This document shows positions 25,371-32,722 of a DNA stretch of 32,722 nucleotides, in pieces. The stretch comes from a bacterium (GTDB lineage Bacteria; Acidobacteriota; HRBIN11; JAKEFK01). The stretch is taken from assembly GCA_022616075.1 (NCBI GenBank), contig JAKEFK010000390.1:1-32722 (forward strand). The letters are read 5' to 3'. The position numbers and the translations under genes are program-made. The first letter of the stretch is position 1, and each line of letters begins with the position of its first letter. The notes under the pieces are model-generated. The model saw only the letters and a list, made by a program, of their open reading frames with translations. It was not told the DNA's origin and ran no database searches.

Positions 25371-26296
25371 CGCAAACGACAAGTTCACAGGCCCAGTTTT
25401 CGATCGTCCCGATGCGCGAAGTGAACAGCGAACAGATACTGAGTGCTCTGAACGAGGTTTTGGTACCTGCTCGCAATGAGGAATGGTTTAGATGGAAACA
25501 TTTTGAAAATCCAATCGGCCCTTCACTGGGATGGGTTGCGCTGGATGATAGGGGCATCATTGGAGTCCGGTTAATGATGCGCTGGTGTTTCCAGGTCTCT
25601 GATAAGCGGATCCAGGCTTTTCGAACCGTTGATGCAGTAACGCTGCCCCGTGCAAGGTTGCGAGGAGTATTCCGCCGTTTAACAGAACATGCTGTGGATT
25701 CGGCTGCTCAAAGCGTCGAGGCGCAATTTGTCTTTACAACTCCAAACGCGAATAGCGCTCCCGGTTATGTTTCCATGGATTGGCAAATACTTTCACCCGT
25801 TCGGCACGGTTTTCAACCCGTCTTACCTGCTCGTACGGGAAGAATTGAAGAAAACGAAGATGTATTTGATTTATTTGACCATTATTCATCTCCGATCGAT
25901 CGATTCGTAACTATACGCAATGCCGAAACGATACGTTGGCGCTACAGCAAGAAGTCTGGAATTGCCTACGGCACGGCACGATTGCAACAAGCAGAATCAG
26001 CAAATGCAATCATTTATCGAGTAGTGGTACGGAGTGGAATTCGACTTCTTGTGATCCAGGAACTATTGGGCACCCGATCTGAACGAGCGATACTTGTTCA
26101 CAGTGTGGCAAAAAGCCAAAGGTGTCCCTTCATTTTCGTTGCTACCGGAAAGGGCGCGATGAAACTTGTCCGTGGCCCTGTAATTCGTCGTGGCCGATCC
26201 GTGCTTGCGGTGCGACCGCTCCATGCAATCAGTCCTGACCCTGCATCCATTGATTCATGGGCTTTGACGCTTGGAGATCTCGAAAGAGTAATCTAA
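25367..26296 (+). CDS. GNAT-like acyltransferase, paralog 1
   Basis: 309 residues. It resembles GNAT-fold N-acetyltransferases: EEWFRWKHFENPIGPSLGWV near residues 37-56, an acetyl-CoA region around AFRTVDAVTLPRARLRGVFR and RLTEHAVDS, and FVFTTPNANSAPGYVSMDWQ. The C-terminal half (about 170-309) includes ETIRWRYSKKSG, a shorter repeat of the W-R-W/Y pattern. The usual acetyl-CoA loop R-x-x-G-x-G/A is only partly kept (R-L-R-G-V), so activity is uncertain. The protein at 30025-31041 is a clear paralog. A role in acylating an amino sugar of the glycan is inferred from position between GT4 and polymerase-like genes. Coupled to the upstream GT4 gene by an ATGA overlap. Confidence 0.75.
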   Translation: MTQTTSSQAQFSIVPMREVNSEQILSALNEVLVPARNEEWFRWKHFENPIGPSLGWVALDDRGIIGVRLMMRWCFQVSDKRIQAFRTVDAVTLPRARLRGVFRRLTEHAVDSAAQSVEAQFVFTTPNANSAPGYVSMDWQILSPVRHGFQPVLPARTGRIEENEDVFDLFDHYSSPIDRFVTIRNAETIRWRYSKKSGIAYGTARLQQAESANAIIYRVVVRSGIRLLVIQELLGTRSERAILVHSVAKSQRCPFIFVATGKGAMKLVRGPVIRRGRSVLAVRPLHAISPDPASIDSWALTLGDLERVI

Positions 26297-26318
26297 TTCG
26301 GAAGGGATTTGAAGCTTT

Positions 26319-27572
26319 ATGAGTTATGACTGGTTCGGTTTCTTTCTAGTTTTTGTATTTGGCTTCCTGCTCACCGTTGGCCCCATTGCCGGGCGTTTTC
26401 CAAAGTTAGTTGGAAAGTTACTGATTGCGGGAATACTGATGCGAGTCGTGGGGAGCATTGTCCGGTACTGGGTTTTGTACGGTTACTACAGTGGTGGAGA
26501 TGCGGGTAGATATTATAAGGCCGGGCTGTACTACTCGAGTATGATCTGGCAATTCGATTTTTCTTTCTTCGATGCGCCATTATGGGGAAGCGGTCAGTGG
26601 TGGGGTACCCAAACCGTTATGTTGATTACGGGATTTGTTATGGCTGTGATCGGTCCCACAAAACACGGAGGTTTCCTTTTCTTTTCGATTCTAGCGTTCT
26701 GTGGTTTGTTATTTTTTGCAAAGGCTTTTCAAAAAAACTTTCCTGACTCGAGTATGAAAGGCTATCTGGGATGGCTATTATTCTTTCCTTCCTTATGCTT
26801 TTGGCCAAGCAGCCTGGGAAAGGATGCTTTGATTCTGCTTGCTACCGGCCTGGTTGTTTATGGCTACACATCAAAAGGAAACAGGATTGGATGGCTTTCA
26901 TTTATTTTAGGTCTTGGTTTGGCTGGAATGATCCGTCCGCACGTAGCGGGTGTTATGGTTGTCTCAGTTGCCGTGGCTCACTGGTTGTCCCCCGCCAAAA
27001 AATGGGGTACGGGCCACTTTATGCAAGGAATGCTGATAATGATATTGCTGGTTTTGGTCCTCAGACAGGGTTTTTCAAACCTGGGCATTGAAGCCGGAGA
27101 TTTTGGAGAGTTAAGAAGTTATGTCGATACTATTTCAGAGCGCACGAGTGAAGGTGGGAGCGCCATCGGAACACCAACGGGACCAGGGGCGATTCCGCTG
27201 GCGATTGTCAATATCCTGTTTCGCCCTTTTCCCTGGGAAGCGGGAAGCTTTCTTGCTGCTGCTGCATCCGCAGAAATGATTTTTTTCTGGTCCGCTGTTA
27301 TCGCAAAGCGGCGAAGGGTGTGGAAGCTAATTCGCGCCTGGCGATCGAACCGCTTATTGCGCTTTGTTGTACCATTGACAATTCTGTACGTTGTGATGCT
27401 TGGGATGGCGATCGGAAATCTTGGGATCATCGCTCGCCAACGAATTCATGTCATGCCGCTTCTGATCATCTGGCTGCATGCCATTCCCATAACAAGGCAG
27501 CTGAAGCGTGTTGAACCTCAAACTGACCGGATACTTCCTGGTCCTCAAGCTATAAAACAAATCGCTTCGTAA
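26319..27572 (+). CDS. Polytopic membrane protein, possible Wzy-like polymerase
   Basis: 417 residues with about ten membrane segments. Noted stretches are YYSGGDAGRYYKAGLYYS in an early loop, LLFFPSLCFWPSSLGKDALI, GMIRPHVAGVM, an outside loop of about 60 residues (240-300) with SERTSEGGSAIGTPTGPGA, NILFRPFPWEAGSF, and GNLGIIARQRIHVMPLLIIW. Such a long hydrophilic loop and R-rich late segment recall O-antigen polymerases and related glycan membrane proteins, but the family is poorly conserved and I cannot assign it firmly. If it is a polymerase it would be odd beside a Wzm/Wzt exporter. A GT-C transferase is the alternative. Confidence 0.7.
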   Translation: MSYDWFGFFLVFVFGFLLTVGPIAGRFPKLVGKLLIAGILMRVVGSIVRYWVLYGYYSGGDAGRYYKAGLYYSSMIWQFDFSFFDAPLWGSGQWWGTQTVMLITGFVMAVIGPTKHGGFLFFSILAFCGLLFFAKAFQKNFPDSSMKGYLGWLLFFPSLCFWPSSLGKDALILLATGLVVYGYTSKGNRIGWLSFILGLGLAGMIRPHVAGVMVVSVAVAHWLSPAKKWGTGHFMQGMLIMILLVLVLRQGFSNLGIEAGDFGELRSYVDTISERTSEGGSAIGTPTGPGAIPLAIVNILFRPFPWEAGSFLAAAASAEMIFFWSAVIAKRRRVWKLIRAWRSNRLLRFVVPLTILYVVMLGMAIGNLGIIARQRIHVMPLLIIWLHAIPITRQLKRVEPQTDRILPGPQAIKQIAS

Positions 27573-27581
27573 TTTCAGCAT

Positions 27582-27602
27582 GTAGCGACTAAAAGTCGCT
27601 AC
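27582..27602. repeat. Perfect palindromic hairpin element (REP-like)
   Basis: GTAGCGACT, a three-base AAA loop and AGTCGCTAC form a perfect nine-base stem in the 44-base spacer between the membrane protein and the next GT4 gene. There is no T-run after it, so it is not a classic terminator; it looks like a dispersed palindromic unit of the REP type. It could stabilise or cut the transcript within the operon. Confidence 0.6.
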
Positions 27603-27616
27603 CTACAAGCGCGTAA

Positions 27617-28774
27617 ATGAAGATTCTTCAGATCGTTCAAAAGCCTCAATTAAGGGGCGCCGAAATGTTTGCTTACCAATTGTCCGAACGATTTCTAAGA
27701 GAAGGACATCAGGTAAGAGAGGTCTATTTATATTCGGCTACCGATGCTGCGACACTATCTTTAAGAAGCAGCGATGTCTTGATCGGTGAAGATCAGAATC
27801 ATTTTACGGAAAGAGTTCCCGGATGGAATCCAAAAATCCTGAAACGGATCCGTTCCCTATTAAGAGAGTTCAAACCAGAAGTCGTTCAGGTCAACGCTGC
27901 GCGGACGGTAAAATATGGCGCTCTCGTGAGCATGCTGGAACAAAATACTCGTTGTGTTTTTGTCTATCGGAACATAGGAGATCCACGCACCTGGGTTCGA
28001 GGTCTATTGCGCAAATGGTTTTACCGGAATTTTGCGATCAATCAAATGGATGGAATTGTTGCTGTCAGCCGGACCTCTTTCGATTTCTTGAAGTTACTAC
28101 TCAATGGTAATTCGGATTTGGTCAGAATCCCCAGAGCGGTTGAGCCTGCGACTTTTGTGCCGAAAGAGAGTAGAGAGAAAGTCCGACAAAGTCTTGCAAC
28201 CCCGGAATTGGCGCCTGTGTTAGTTTTTGTTGGTAGTTTGACTCCGGAAAAACGCGTGGACAGGTTGATTCGCTTGCTTCAACATGGAATTTCACAATTT
28301 CCTTTGCTGCAGTTGTGGATCCTTGGAGATGGCACTCTCAAACGGGAATTAGAAACGTATGCGGAAACACTCGGAGTCGCGGGCGCCGTTCGCTTCATAG
28401 GATTACAACAGGATGTCGCCTCGTATGTGAACGCTGCGGATTTATTCGTGCTGTCCAGCGAGACGGAAGGAATCCCCGGAGTCGTGCTTGAAGCCGGGCT
28501 GTTAGGGATTCCTTCGATAGCCTGCAACGTCGGAGGTGTTTCCGATTGCATTTTGGATGGAGAAACCGGAATTCTTGTCGATCCTTCCAATGAAACATCG
28601 ATGATCGAGGCGGTCGTTGAACTACTTTCACATGAGGGTCAACGGATTGAAATGGGAAAGAAAGCCAGCGATTGGGTTATGAAAAACTTCATGATGGAAG
28701 TAATTGCCGAACAGTATTTGGAATTCTACAAACGACTTTGGAGAACAAAGTTCAAGGATGAGATGACGGACTAA
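27617..28774 (+). CDS. Family 4 glycosyltransferase
   Basis: 385 residues. It starts MKILQIVQKPQLRGAEMFAY with the typical R-G-A-E loop. LREFKPEVVQVNAARTVKYG and DGIVAVSRTSFDFLKLLL lie in the acceptor domain; VLVFVGSLTPEKRVDRLIRL, VRFIGLQQDVASYVNAADLF and ETEGIPGVVLEAGLLGIPSI (the E-x7-E site) in the donor domain. It extends the glycan from a nucleotide sugar that cannot be identified. It is flanked by two palindromic elements, one 14 bases upstream of its ATG and one just after its stop, so this gene forms a separable cassette within the operon. Confidence 0.92.
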   Translation: MKILQIVQKPQLRGAEMFAYQLSERFLREGHQVREVYLYSATDAATLSLRSSDVLIGEDQNHFTERVPGWNPKILKRIRSLLREFKPEVVQVNAARTVKYGALVSMLEQNTRCVFVYRNIGDPRTWVRGLLRKWFYRNFAINQMDGIVAVSRTSFDFLKLLLNGNSDLVRIPRAVEPATFVPKESREKVRQSLATPELAPVLVFVGSLTPEKRVDRLIRLLQHGISQFPLLQLWILGDGTLKRELETYAETLGVAGAVRFIGLQQDVASYVNAADLFVLSSETEGIPGVVLEAGLLGIPSIACNVGGVSDCILDGETGILVDPSNETSMIEAVVELLSHEGQRIEMGKKASDWVMKNFMMEVIAEQYLEFYKRLWRTKFKDEMTD

Positions 28775-28782
28775 CCATGGAT

Positions 28783-28876
28783 TTCCCCCTCCTTATGAAG
28801 GAGGGGATTGAGGGGAGGTTGGATGGTTAGAGAAATTCCCAACCCTCCCTCTATTCCCCCTTCATAAGGGAGGGAA
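28783..28876. repeat. MITE/REP-like imperfect inverted repeat
   Basis: A 94-base element fills the spacer between two GT4 genes. Its outer arms, about 28783-28822 and 28838-28876, are imperfect inverted copies (GTTGG at the inner end of the left arm, CCAAC at the inner end of the right). The left arm is itself a hairpin: CCCCTCCTT, ATG, AAGGAGGGG (28786-28806). The right arm carries a similar shorter one around TTCATAAGGG. Strong C/G strand asymmetry marks it off from the coding DNA. There is no transposase; it resembles small non-autonomous dispersed repeats. Confidence 0.75.
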
Positions 28877-28880
28877 GATC
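28868..28880 (+). promoter_or_regulatory. Ribosome binding site supplied by the inverted repeat
   Basis: The end of the palindromic element reads GGGAGGGAAG followed by ATC and the ATG at 28881. GGAGG lies seven bases before the ATG, a near-ideal Shine-Dalgarno. It decides the start of the following GT4 gene at 28881 rather than the second ATG at 28917. Confidence 0.6.
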
Positions 28881-30050
28881 ATGGCTGAACCGATTTCTTC
28901 GCTCCATCAAGAAATTATGAACAAGGTCTATCGCATTTTCCATTTGATCAAAAGTCTTGGGAGAGGAGGAGCCGAAGTACTTTTGGAAGAAGGGCTACGA
29001 TTTGCAGATCGAGATCATTTCACCTATGGATATGGTTACTTCTTGCCGTGGAAGAATGCTGTCGTTTCGGGATTAGAACAACAGGGTGGCGAGGTTGTTT
29101 GTTTCAAGGCTAACCACGCTGCAAATATGATTCTTGCCATCCCGAGAGTTACGCGTTTTCTCAAGAAATGGAAAGCAGATCTGGTTCATTGTCATTTGCC
29201 AATGGCCGGTGTTGTTGGGCGAATAGCCGGGCAATTGACCGGCACTCCCGTGATTTACACGGAACACAACGTAATGGAACGGTACCATTCCTGGACTCGT
29301 CGCGCGAATGTTTTTAGCTGGAAATGGCAGGACTGGGTCGTGGCTGTGTCTCATGAAGTCTCCGAATCGATCAAATCACGCGCAGGAAACTCTATACCGG
29401 TTACCGTAGTGCAAAATGGGGTTGCTGTTCATTCTTATGTTGCCTCTCCCGAGCAACGAAAAAGGATGCGCGTACAGTTGGGTATTGAACAGGATGCTCC
29501 TGTGATTGGAACAGTCGCTGTATTCCGTATCCAAAAAGATCTTCTCAACTGGCTGAAAACCGCAGAAATCATTCGAAGACGTAATTCGAATGTCCGGTTT
29601 TTGCTTGTAGGAGATGGGCTGTTGTTCAATGAAGTGAAAGCCGAAGCTGTGCGGCTTGGATTAAAGGAGGTCGTCCATTTCACAGGCTTACAGGAGGACG
29701 TTGTACCTTACCTATCTGCGATGGATATTTATTTGAATTCCTCGATTTTTGAGGGATTGCCGATTTCCCTGCTGGAAGCGATGTCCATGAAACTCCCTGT
29801 TGTAGCAACCTGTGTTGGCGGCGTTCCAGAAGTGGTGGTTGATGGTAAAACCGGTTTTCTGGTTCCTCCCAGAGATCCCGAGACTCTTGCTGAAAAAGTA
29901 TCATTTCTTTTATCAAACGACCAATTGCGACATCAGTTTGGACTGGCAGGGCGCGCCCTTGTTGAAGAGCATTTCAGCATGCAAAGAATGACCCAGCAAT
30001 TGGAAGAACTATACCTTCGCGTTCTTGAAAAACGGTCCCTTGTCCACTAA
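28881..30050 (+). CDS. Family 4 glycosyltransferase
   Basis: 389 residues. The usual GT4 start, [20 protein letters not shown], begins only at residue 15; the first twelve residues ([12 protein letters not shown]) seem to be an added leader, and a second ATG at 28917 would give the standard N terminus. [20 protein letters not shown] and [14 protein letters not shown] are acceptor-domain features; [40 protein letters not shown] and [20 protein letters not shown] (E-x7-E) are donor-domain features. The strong ribosome site before 28881 comes from the palindromic repeat. Donor sugar unknown. Its end overlaps the next open frame by about 26 bases. Confidence 0.92.
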   Translation: MAEPISSLHQEIMNKVYRIFHLIKSLGRGGAEVLLEEGLRFADRDHFTYGYGYFLPWKNAVVSGLEQQGGEVVCFKANHAANMILAIPRVTRFLKKWKADLVHCHLPMAGVVGRIAGQLTGTPVIYTEHNVMERYHSWTRRANVFSWKWQDWVVAVSHEVSESIKSRAGNSIPVTVVQNGVAVHSYVASPEQRKRMRVQLGIEQDAPVIGTVAVFRIQKDLLNWLKTAEIIRRRNSNVRFLLVGDGLLFNEVKAEAVRLGLKEVVHFTGLQEDVVPYLSAMDIYLNSSIFEGLPISLLEAMSMKLPVVATCVGGVPEVVVDGKTGFLVPPRDPETLAEKVSFLLSNDQLRHQFGLAGRALVEEHFSMQRMTQQLEELYLRVLEKRSLVH

Positions 30051-31041
30051 CTACATTGTTCGCTCCATCACGCCGGACGACTACGAGGAGATTACACGTC
30101 TGCTGGAAATCGGCCTCGGAAAATCAGACGTTCCGAGAACTCGTGAATTTTGGGAGTGGAAACATGTCAGAAATCCTTTTGGTATCTCTACCGGAATAGC
30201 GGCAGAACAGGAAGGCAAGATCATCGGGTTGAGGGTTCTCATGCGATGGATGTGGGCCGCCGCCGGCAAAAACTACCAGGCAGTGCGGGCCGTAGATACC
30301 GTCACGCACCCGGAATGGCGCGGTAAAGGCATCTTCTCACGTTTGACTTCTAATCTTTTAGAAGAAATGCAAAAGAATGGGGTTTCCTTTGTCTTCAATA
30401 CGCCCAACCGGTACAGCAAACCTGGATATCTAAAGTTGGGATGGAAGGAGGTAACCCGGATCCCATTGTGGATCCGTCCGCTTAAACCTCTTCGTATTGC
30501 ATGGAGCTTCTTGCAAAAAAAAGAACCGCCTGTTTTAAAGAATGAATCCAGTTCCATTAGCCATGTTTTGCAAAGTTCTGATTGGGAAGAATGCTTGAAC
30601 AATTTCTCTTCTGAATCACGCCTGCACACAATTCGAACCGGAGACTACCTGCAGTGGCGATACGCTGAAATTCCGGGATTTGTCTACCATGCCAGATGCC
30701 GGTCAGAAAAAAATTCCTCCGCGTTAATCATTTTTCGCCATAGACAACGAAGGGGATTGCAAGAGTTAAGCATCAGCGAGCTGCTTGCTTCTCCAGATGG
30801 AGCAGAGCTTGGAAAGGATTTGTTGGAGGAAACAGTGCGCGCTTCCGGAGCAGACTACGCAGCCGCCATTGCTGCCAATGGAACCGTTGAGCAGACGCTT
30901 TTTAGAAAGTCCCACTTTCTGCCCCTAGGCAAAAGGGGGCCGTCATTCACCGTAAGGCAATTGGAGAATCCTGTACCTGGAATTGACATTCTTGATTGGT
31001 CCAATTGGAGATGCTCCATAGGCGACCTGGAACTTTTTTAA
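30025..31041 (+). CDS. GNAT-like acyltransferase, paralog 2
   Basis: 338 residues if read from the TTG at 30025; a TTG at 30040 is also possible and no ATG lies near the family start. IVRSITPDDYEEITRLLEIG is a typical GNAT beginning; EFWEWKHVRNPFGISTGIAA, AVRAVDTVTHPEWRGKGIFS and FVFNTPNRYSKPGYLKLGWK follow. Here the acetyl-CoA loop is better kept (R-G-K-G-I-F) than in the paralog at 25367-26296. A second W-R-Y motif (DYLQWRYAEIPG) lies near residue 210. It probably acylates an amino sugar or another glycan group using acyl-CoA; the acceptor is not known. Overlap with the upstream GT4 gene suggests coupling. Confidence 0.8.
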   Translation: MKNGPLSTNYIVRSITPDDYEEITRLLEIGLGKSDVPRTREFWEWKHVRNPFGISTGIAAEQEGKIIGLRVLMRWMWAAAGKNYQAVRAVDTVTHPEWRGKGIFSRLTSNLLEEMQKNGVSFVFNTPNRYSKPGYLKLGWKEVTRIPLWIRPLKPLRIAWSFLQKKEPPVLKNESSSISHVLQSSDWEECLNNFSSESRLHTIRTGDYLQWRYAEIPGFVYHARCRSEKNSSALIIFRHRQRRGLQELSISELLASPDGAELGKDLLEETVRASGADYAAAIAANGTVEQTLFRKSHFLPLGKRGPSFTVRQLENPVPGIDILDWSNWRCSIGDLELF

Positions 31042-31044
31042 CTG

Positions 31045-32238
31045 TTGGTCACTACGAAACGAGATTCGAATCATCCCCGGCTGGTTTACATCGTCACTCA
31101 CCCAATGACCGCTCGTTACCTGTTATGCGGACAATTGTCATTCATGCAAAACAACCAGATGGAGACCATCTTGATTACTTCTCCTGGAAGCGATTTAGAA
31201 ACGGTGGCCGAGCGTGAAGGTGTTTCCGTTCTGCCCGTTTCCATGGAAAGAGAAATTCATTTATGGAAAGACTGCGCTGCTCTTTTCCGACTTTATTCGC
31301 TTCTTAGAAATTTGAAACCCGATATTGTAAATGCAGGCACACCAAAAGCAGGATTGCTGGGAATGATTGCGGCCTTGATGGCAAGGGTTCCTTTGCGGAT
31401 TTATACGTTACGGGGTCTTCGTTTGGAAACAAAGGATGGATTGGCCCGATTTGTCTTAAGCCTCACGGAAAAAATCGCCGCGGCTTGCGCCCACCGAGTC
31501 ATCTGCGTAAGCAGGAGCCTGAGAGCCAGATATCTCGAACTGGATCTCACACAGGAGAGTAAAACTGTCGTTCTTGGCGCCGGTTCTTCTAATGGAGTAG
31601 ATGTCGAACGATTCACTGTTGCAAAAAAATCCGGAGAAAATGAAGCATTGAGAGACGCTCTTGGGATTCCGCTGGATGCGCCTGTGGTTGGTTTCGTAGG
31701 CCGCCTGACACATGATAAAGGAATCGTAGAGCTTATGAATGGGTTTGAGCTTCTTCTTCAGTGGATTCCAAATGTGCGGCTAGTCGTCCTGGGTGATTTC
31801 GAAAAAGGAGATCCTGTTGATGACAACCTGATTTTAGAGTTGAACAAACATCCGCAAATCATATTTCCTGGATTCGTAGAAGATACTGCATCTTATTATT
31901 CTCTCATGGACGTGCTTGCGTTTCCTTCTCACAGAGAAGGATTTCCAAATGCTCCGTTGGAGGCGGGAGCTTCCGGAGTTCCGACTGTCGGATTCAAAGT
32001 TACGGGAACTCAGGACGCCGTTGAAGATGGAAACACCGGCCGTCTGATTGATCCATTCAATGTAAAGGATTTTGCCGAAGCACTTGCGGTCTATTTGACA
32101 GATGAAGAATTGAGAATAGTACACGGCCGGGCAGCGCAACAAAGAGTCATGCAACACTTTCAACAAGAGAAGGTCTGGAATGCATTGCATCAGGAGTATA
32201 CAAATCTAATTCATCGTGGAGAGCATCCGTTGAATTGA
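31045..32238 (+). CDS. Family 4 glycosyltransferase
   Basis: 397 residues from a TTG at 31045, three bases after the preceding stop; the next in-frame ATG is at 31105. RLVYIVTHPMTARYLLCGQL begins the fold, and NAGTPKAGLLGMIAALMARV with RIYTLRGLRLET is characteristic of GT4 enzymes that sit beside a sugar-phosphate transferase in capsule clusters. Donor domain: VVGFVGRLTHDKGIVELMNG, IIFPGFVEDTASYYSLMDVL and HREGFPNAPLEAGASGVPTV (E-x7-E). It likely adds the second sugar, onto the product of the enzyme encoded next (inference). Stop and next ATG overlap as TGATG. Confidence 0.9.
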   Translation: MVTTKRDSNHPRLVYIVTHPMTARYLLCGQLSFMQNNQMETILITSPGSDLETVAEREGVSVLPVSMEREIHLWKDCAALFRLYSLLRNLKPDIVNAGTPKAGLLGMIAALMARVPLRIYTLRGLRLETKDGLARFVLSLTEKIAAACAHRVICVSRSLRARYLELDLTQESKTVVLGAGSSNGVDVERFTVAKKSGENEALRDALGIPLDAPVVGFVGRLTHDKGIVELMNGFELLLQWIPNVRLVVLGDFEKGDPVDDNLILELNKHPQIIFPGFVEDTASYYSLMDVLAFPSHREGFPNAPLEAGASGVPTVGFKVTGTQDAVEDGNTGRLIDPFNVKDFAEALAVYLTDEELRIVHGRAAQQRVMQHFQQEKVWNALHQEYTNLIHRGEHPLN

Positions 32239-32722
32239 TGGCAGCTAAACGCTTTCTGGATATTGTAGGTTCCCTTGCCGGACTGGTCCTTCTTTCCCCT
32301 GTCCTACTCATCATCGCGGCCGTGATTCTAATCAATATGGGCCGTCCGATCCTTTACAGACAAAAACGACCAGGCTTCAGGGAAAAACCATTTACGATTT
32401 ATAAATTTCGAACTATGGTAGAACAAAGTGATGCCAAAGGAAAACTTTTGTCCGATGAAAAGCGGCTGACTTCTGTGGGGCGCTTTCTAAGAAGTTCCAG
32501 TCTTGATGAACTTCCTGAATTGTGGAATGTCCTTCGCGGCGAAATGAGCCTTGTGGGGCCAAGGCCCCTGCTTATGCAGTATTTGCCGCGGTACGATTCG
32601 GAGCAGAAACGGCGGCACGATGTAAAACCCGGCATTACGGGATGGGCTCAGATTCATGGCAGAAACGCTACGTCATTCGAAGAACGATTCAAGCTGGATG
32701 TGTGGTATGTTGATCATTGGAC
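32238..32722 (+). CDS. Phosphoglycosyl transferase, PglC/WbaP-type catalytic domain, 3' truncated by window
   Basis: The first 161 residues are present; the small PglC-type enzymes are about 200. Residues 5-33 form the membrane-inserted re-entrant helix with an S-P at 20-21. ILYRQKRPGFREKPFTIYKF then RTM, the catalytic D90-E91 in SSSLDELPELWNVL, GEMSLVGPRPLL and KPGITGWAQIHGRN are the family hallmarks. It transfers a sugar-1-phosphate from a nucleotide sugar to undecaprenyl phosphate, starting the lipid-linked glycan on the inner face of the membrane. It lacks the large N-terminal membrane part of WbaP. Its initiating role explains the many glycosyltransferases before it. Confidence 0.93.
   Translation, partial: MAAKRFLDIVGSLAGLVLLSPVLLIIAAVILINMGRPILYRQKRPGFREKPFTIYKFRTMVEQSDAKGKLLSDEKRLTSVGRFLRSSSLDELPELWNVLRGEMSLVGPRPLLMQYLPRYDSEQKRRHDVKPGITGWAQIHGRNATSFEERFKLDVWYVDHW

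Noticed and set aside
27582-27602. Hairpin as an intrinsic terminator
   Set aside because: No T-run follows on either strand within the spacer, and the same-strand genes continue with close spacing.
28783-28876. Two repeat arms as a CRISPR or attachment site
   Set aside because: There are only two arms, in inverted rather than direct orientation, with no spacers, no cas genes and no integrase.

Overview
The window is a surface-glycan gene cluster from a Gram-negative-type bacterium of moderate GC content. An Acidobacteriota-like soil or sediment lineage is a guess from the general feel of the sulfatase-like proteins and the palindromic intergenic repeats; nothing in the window proves the taxon. 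There is no tRNA, rRNA, CRISPR array, transposase or replication gene. Nearly everything encodes glycan assembly, modification or export: about eight glycosyltransferases, four sulfotransferases, two acetyltransferase-like proteins, a polysaccharide deacetylase, methyltransferases, a split ABC exporter, a polymerase-like membrane protein and a lipid-linked sugar initiating transferase.

Region 1 (1-9.8 kb) is mostly on the minus strand. It holds three paralogous membrane-anchored alkaline-phosphatase-fold enzymes (usually labelled sulfatase), a NodU/TobZ-type carbamoyltransferase and a polytopic GT-C-like membrane protein, several joined by ATGA stop/start overlaps. The three paralogs have Thr where sulfatases have the formylglycine Cys, so they look more like phospho-group transferases or phosphoesterases. 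A true Cys-type secreted sulfatase (4766-6118) lies between them on the plus strand.

Region 2 (9.9-14.3 kb, minus strand) holds two sulfotransferases, a frame-broken methyltransferase, the ATPase of an O-antigen-type ABC exporter with a C-terminal glycan-recognition domain (Wzt-like), and an unrecognised coding remnant beside the strand switch. Three single-base frame disruptions lie between about 10.03 and 11.20 kb, reflecting either decay or assembly error.

Region 3 (14.3-32.7 kb, plus strand) is a tightly packed probable operon of eighteen genes that runs off the window end. It starts with a GT32-methyltransferase fusion and continues through a methyltransferase, two GT2 enzymes, tandem sulfotransferases, the ABC permease (Wzm-like, partner of the minus-strand ATPase), then GT4/GT2 enzymes, a deacetylase, two GNAT-like proteins, a Wzy-like membrane protein, and ends with a GT4 followed by a PglC-like phosphoglycosyl transferase. 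Two palindromic intergenic elements interrupt the operon; one seems to supply the ribosome binding site of the gene after it.

Taken together (inference): the phosphoglycosyl transferase starts a glycan on a polyprenyl carrier, the GT2/GT4/GT32 enzymes extend it, the methyl-, acetyl-, sulfo- and carbamoyltransferases and the deacetylase decorate it, and Wzm/Wzt exports it, possibly after recognising a terminal modification. The membrane phosphatase-fold enzymes would then act on lipid-linked or exported glycan at the outer face of the inner membrane.
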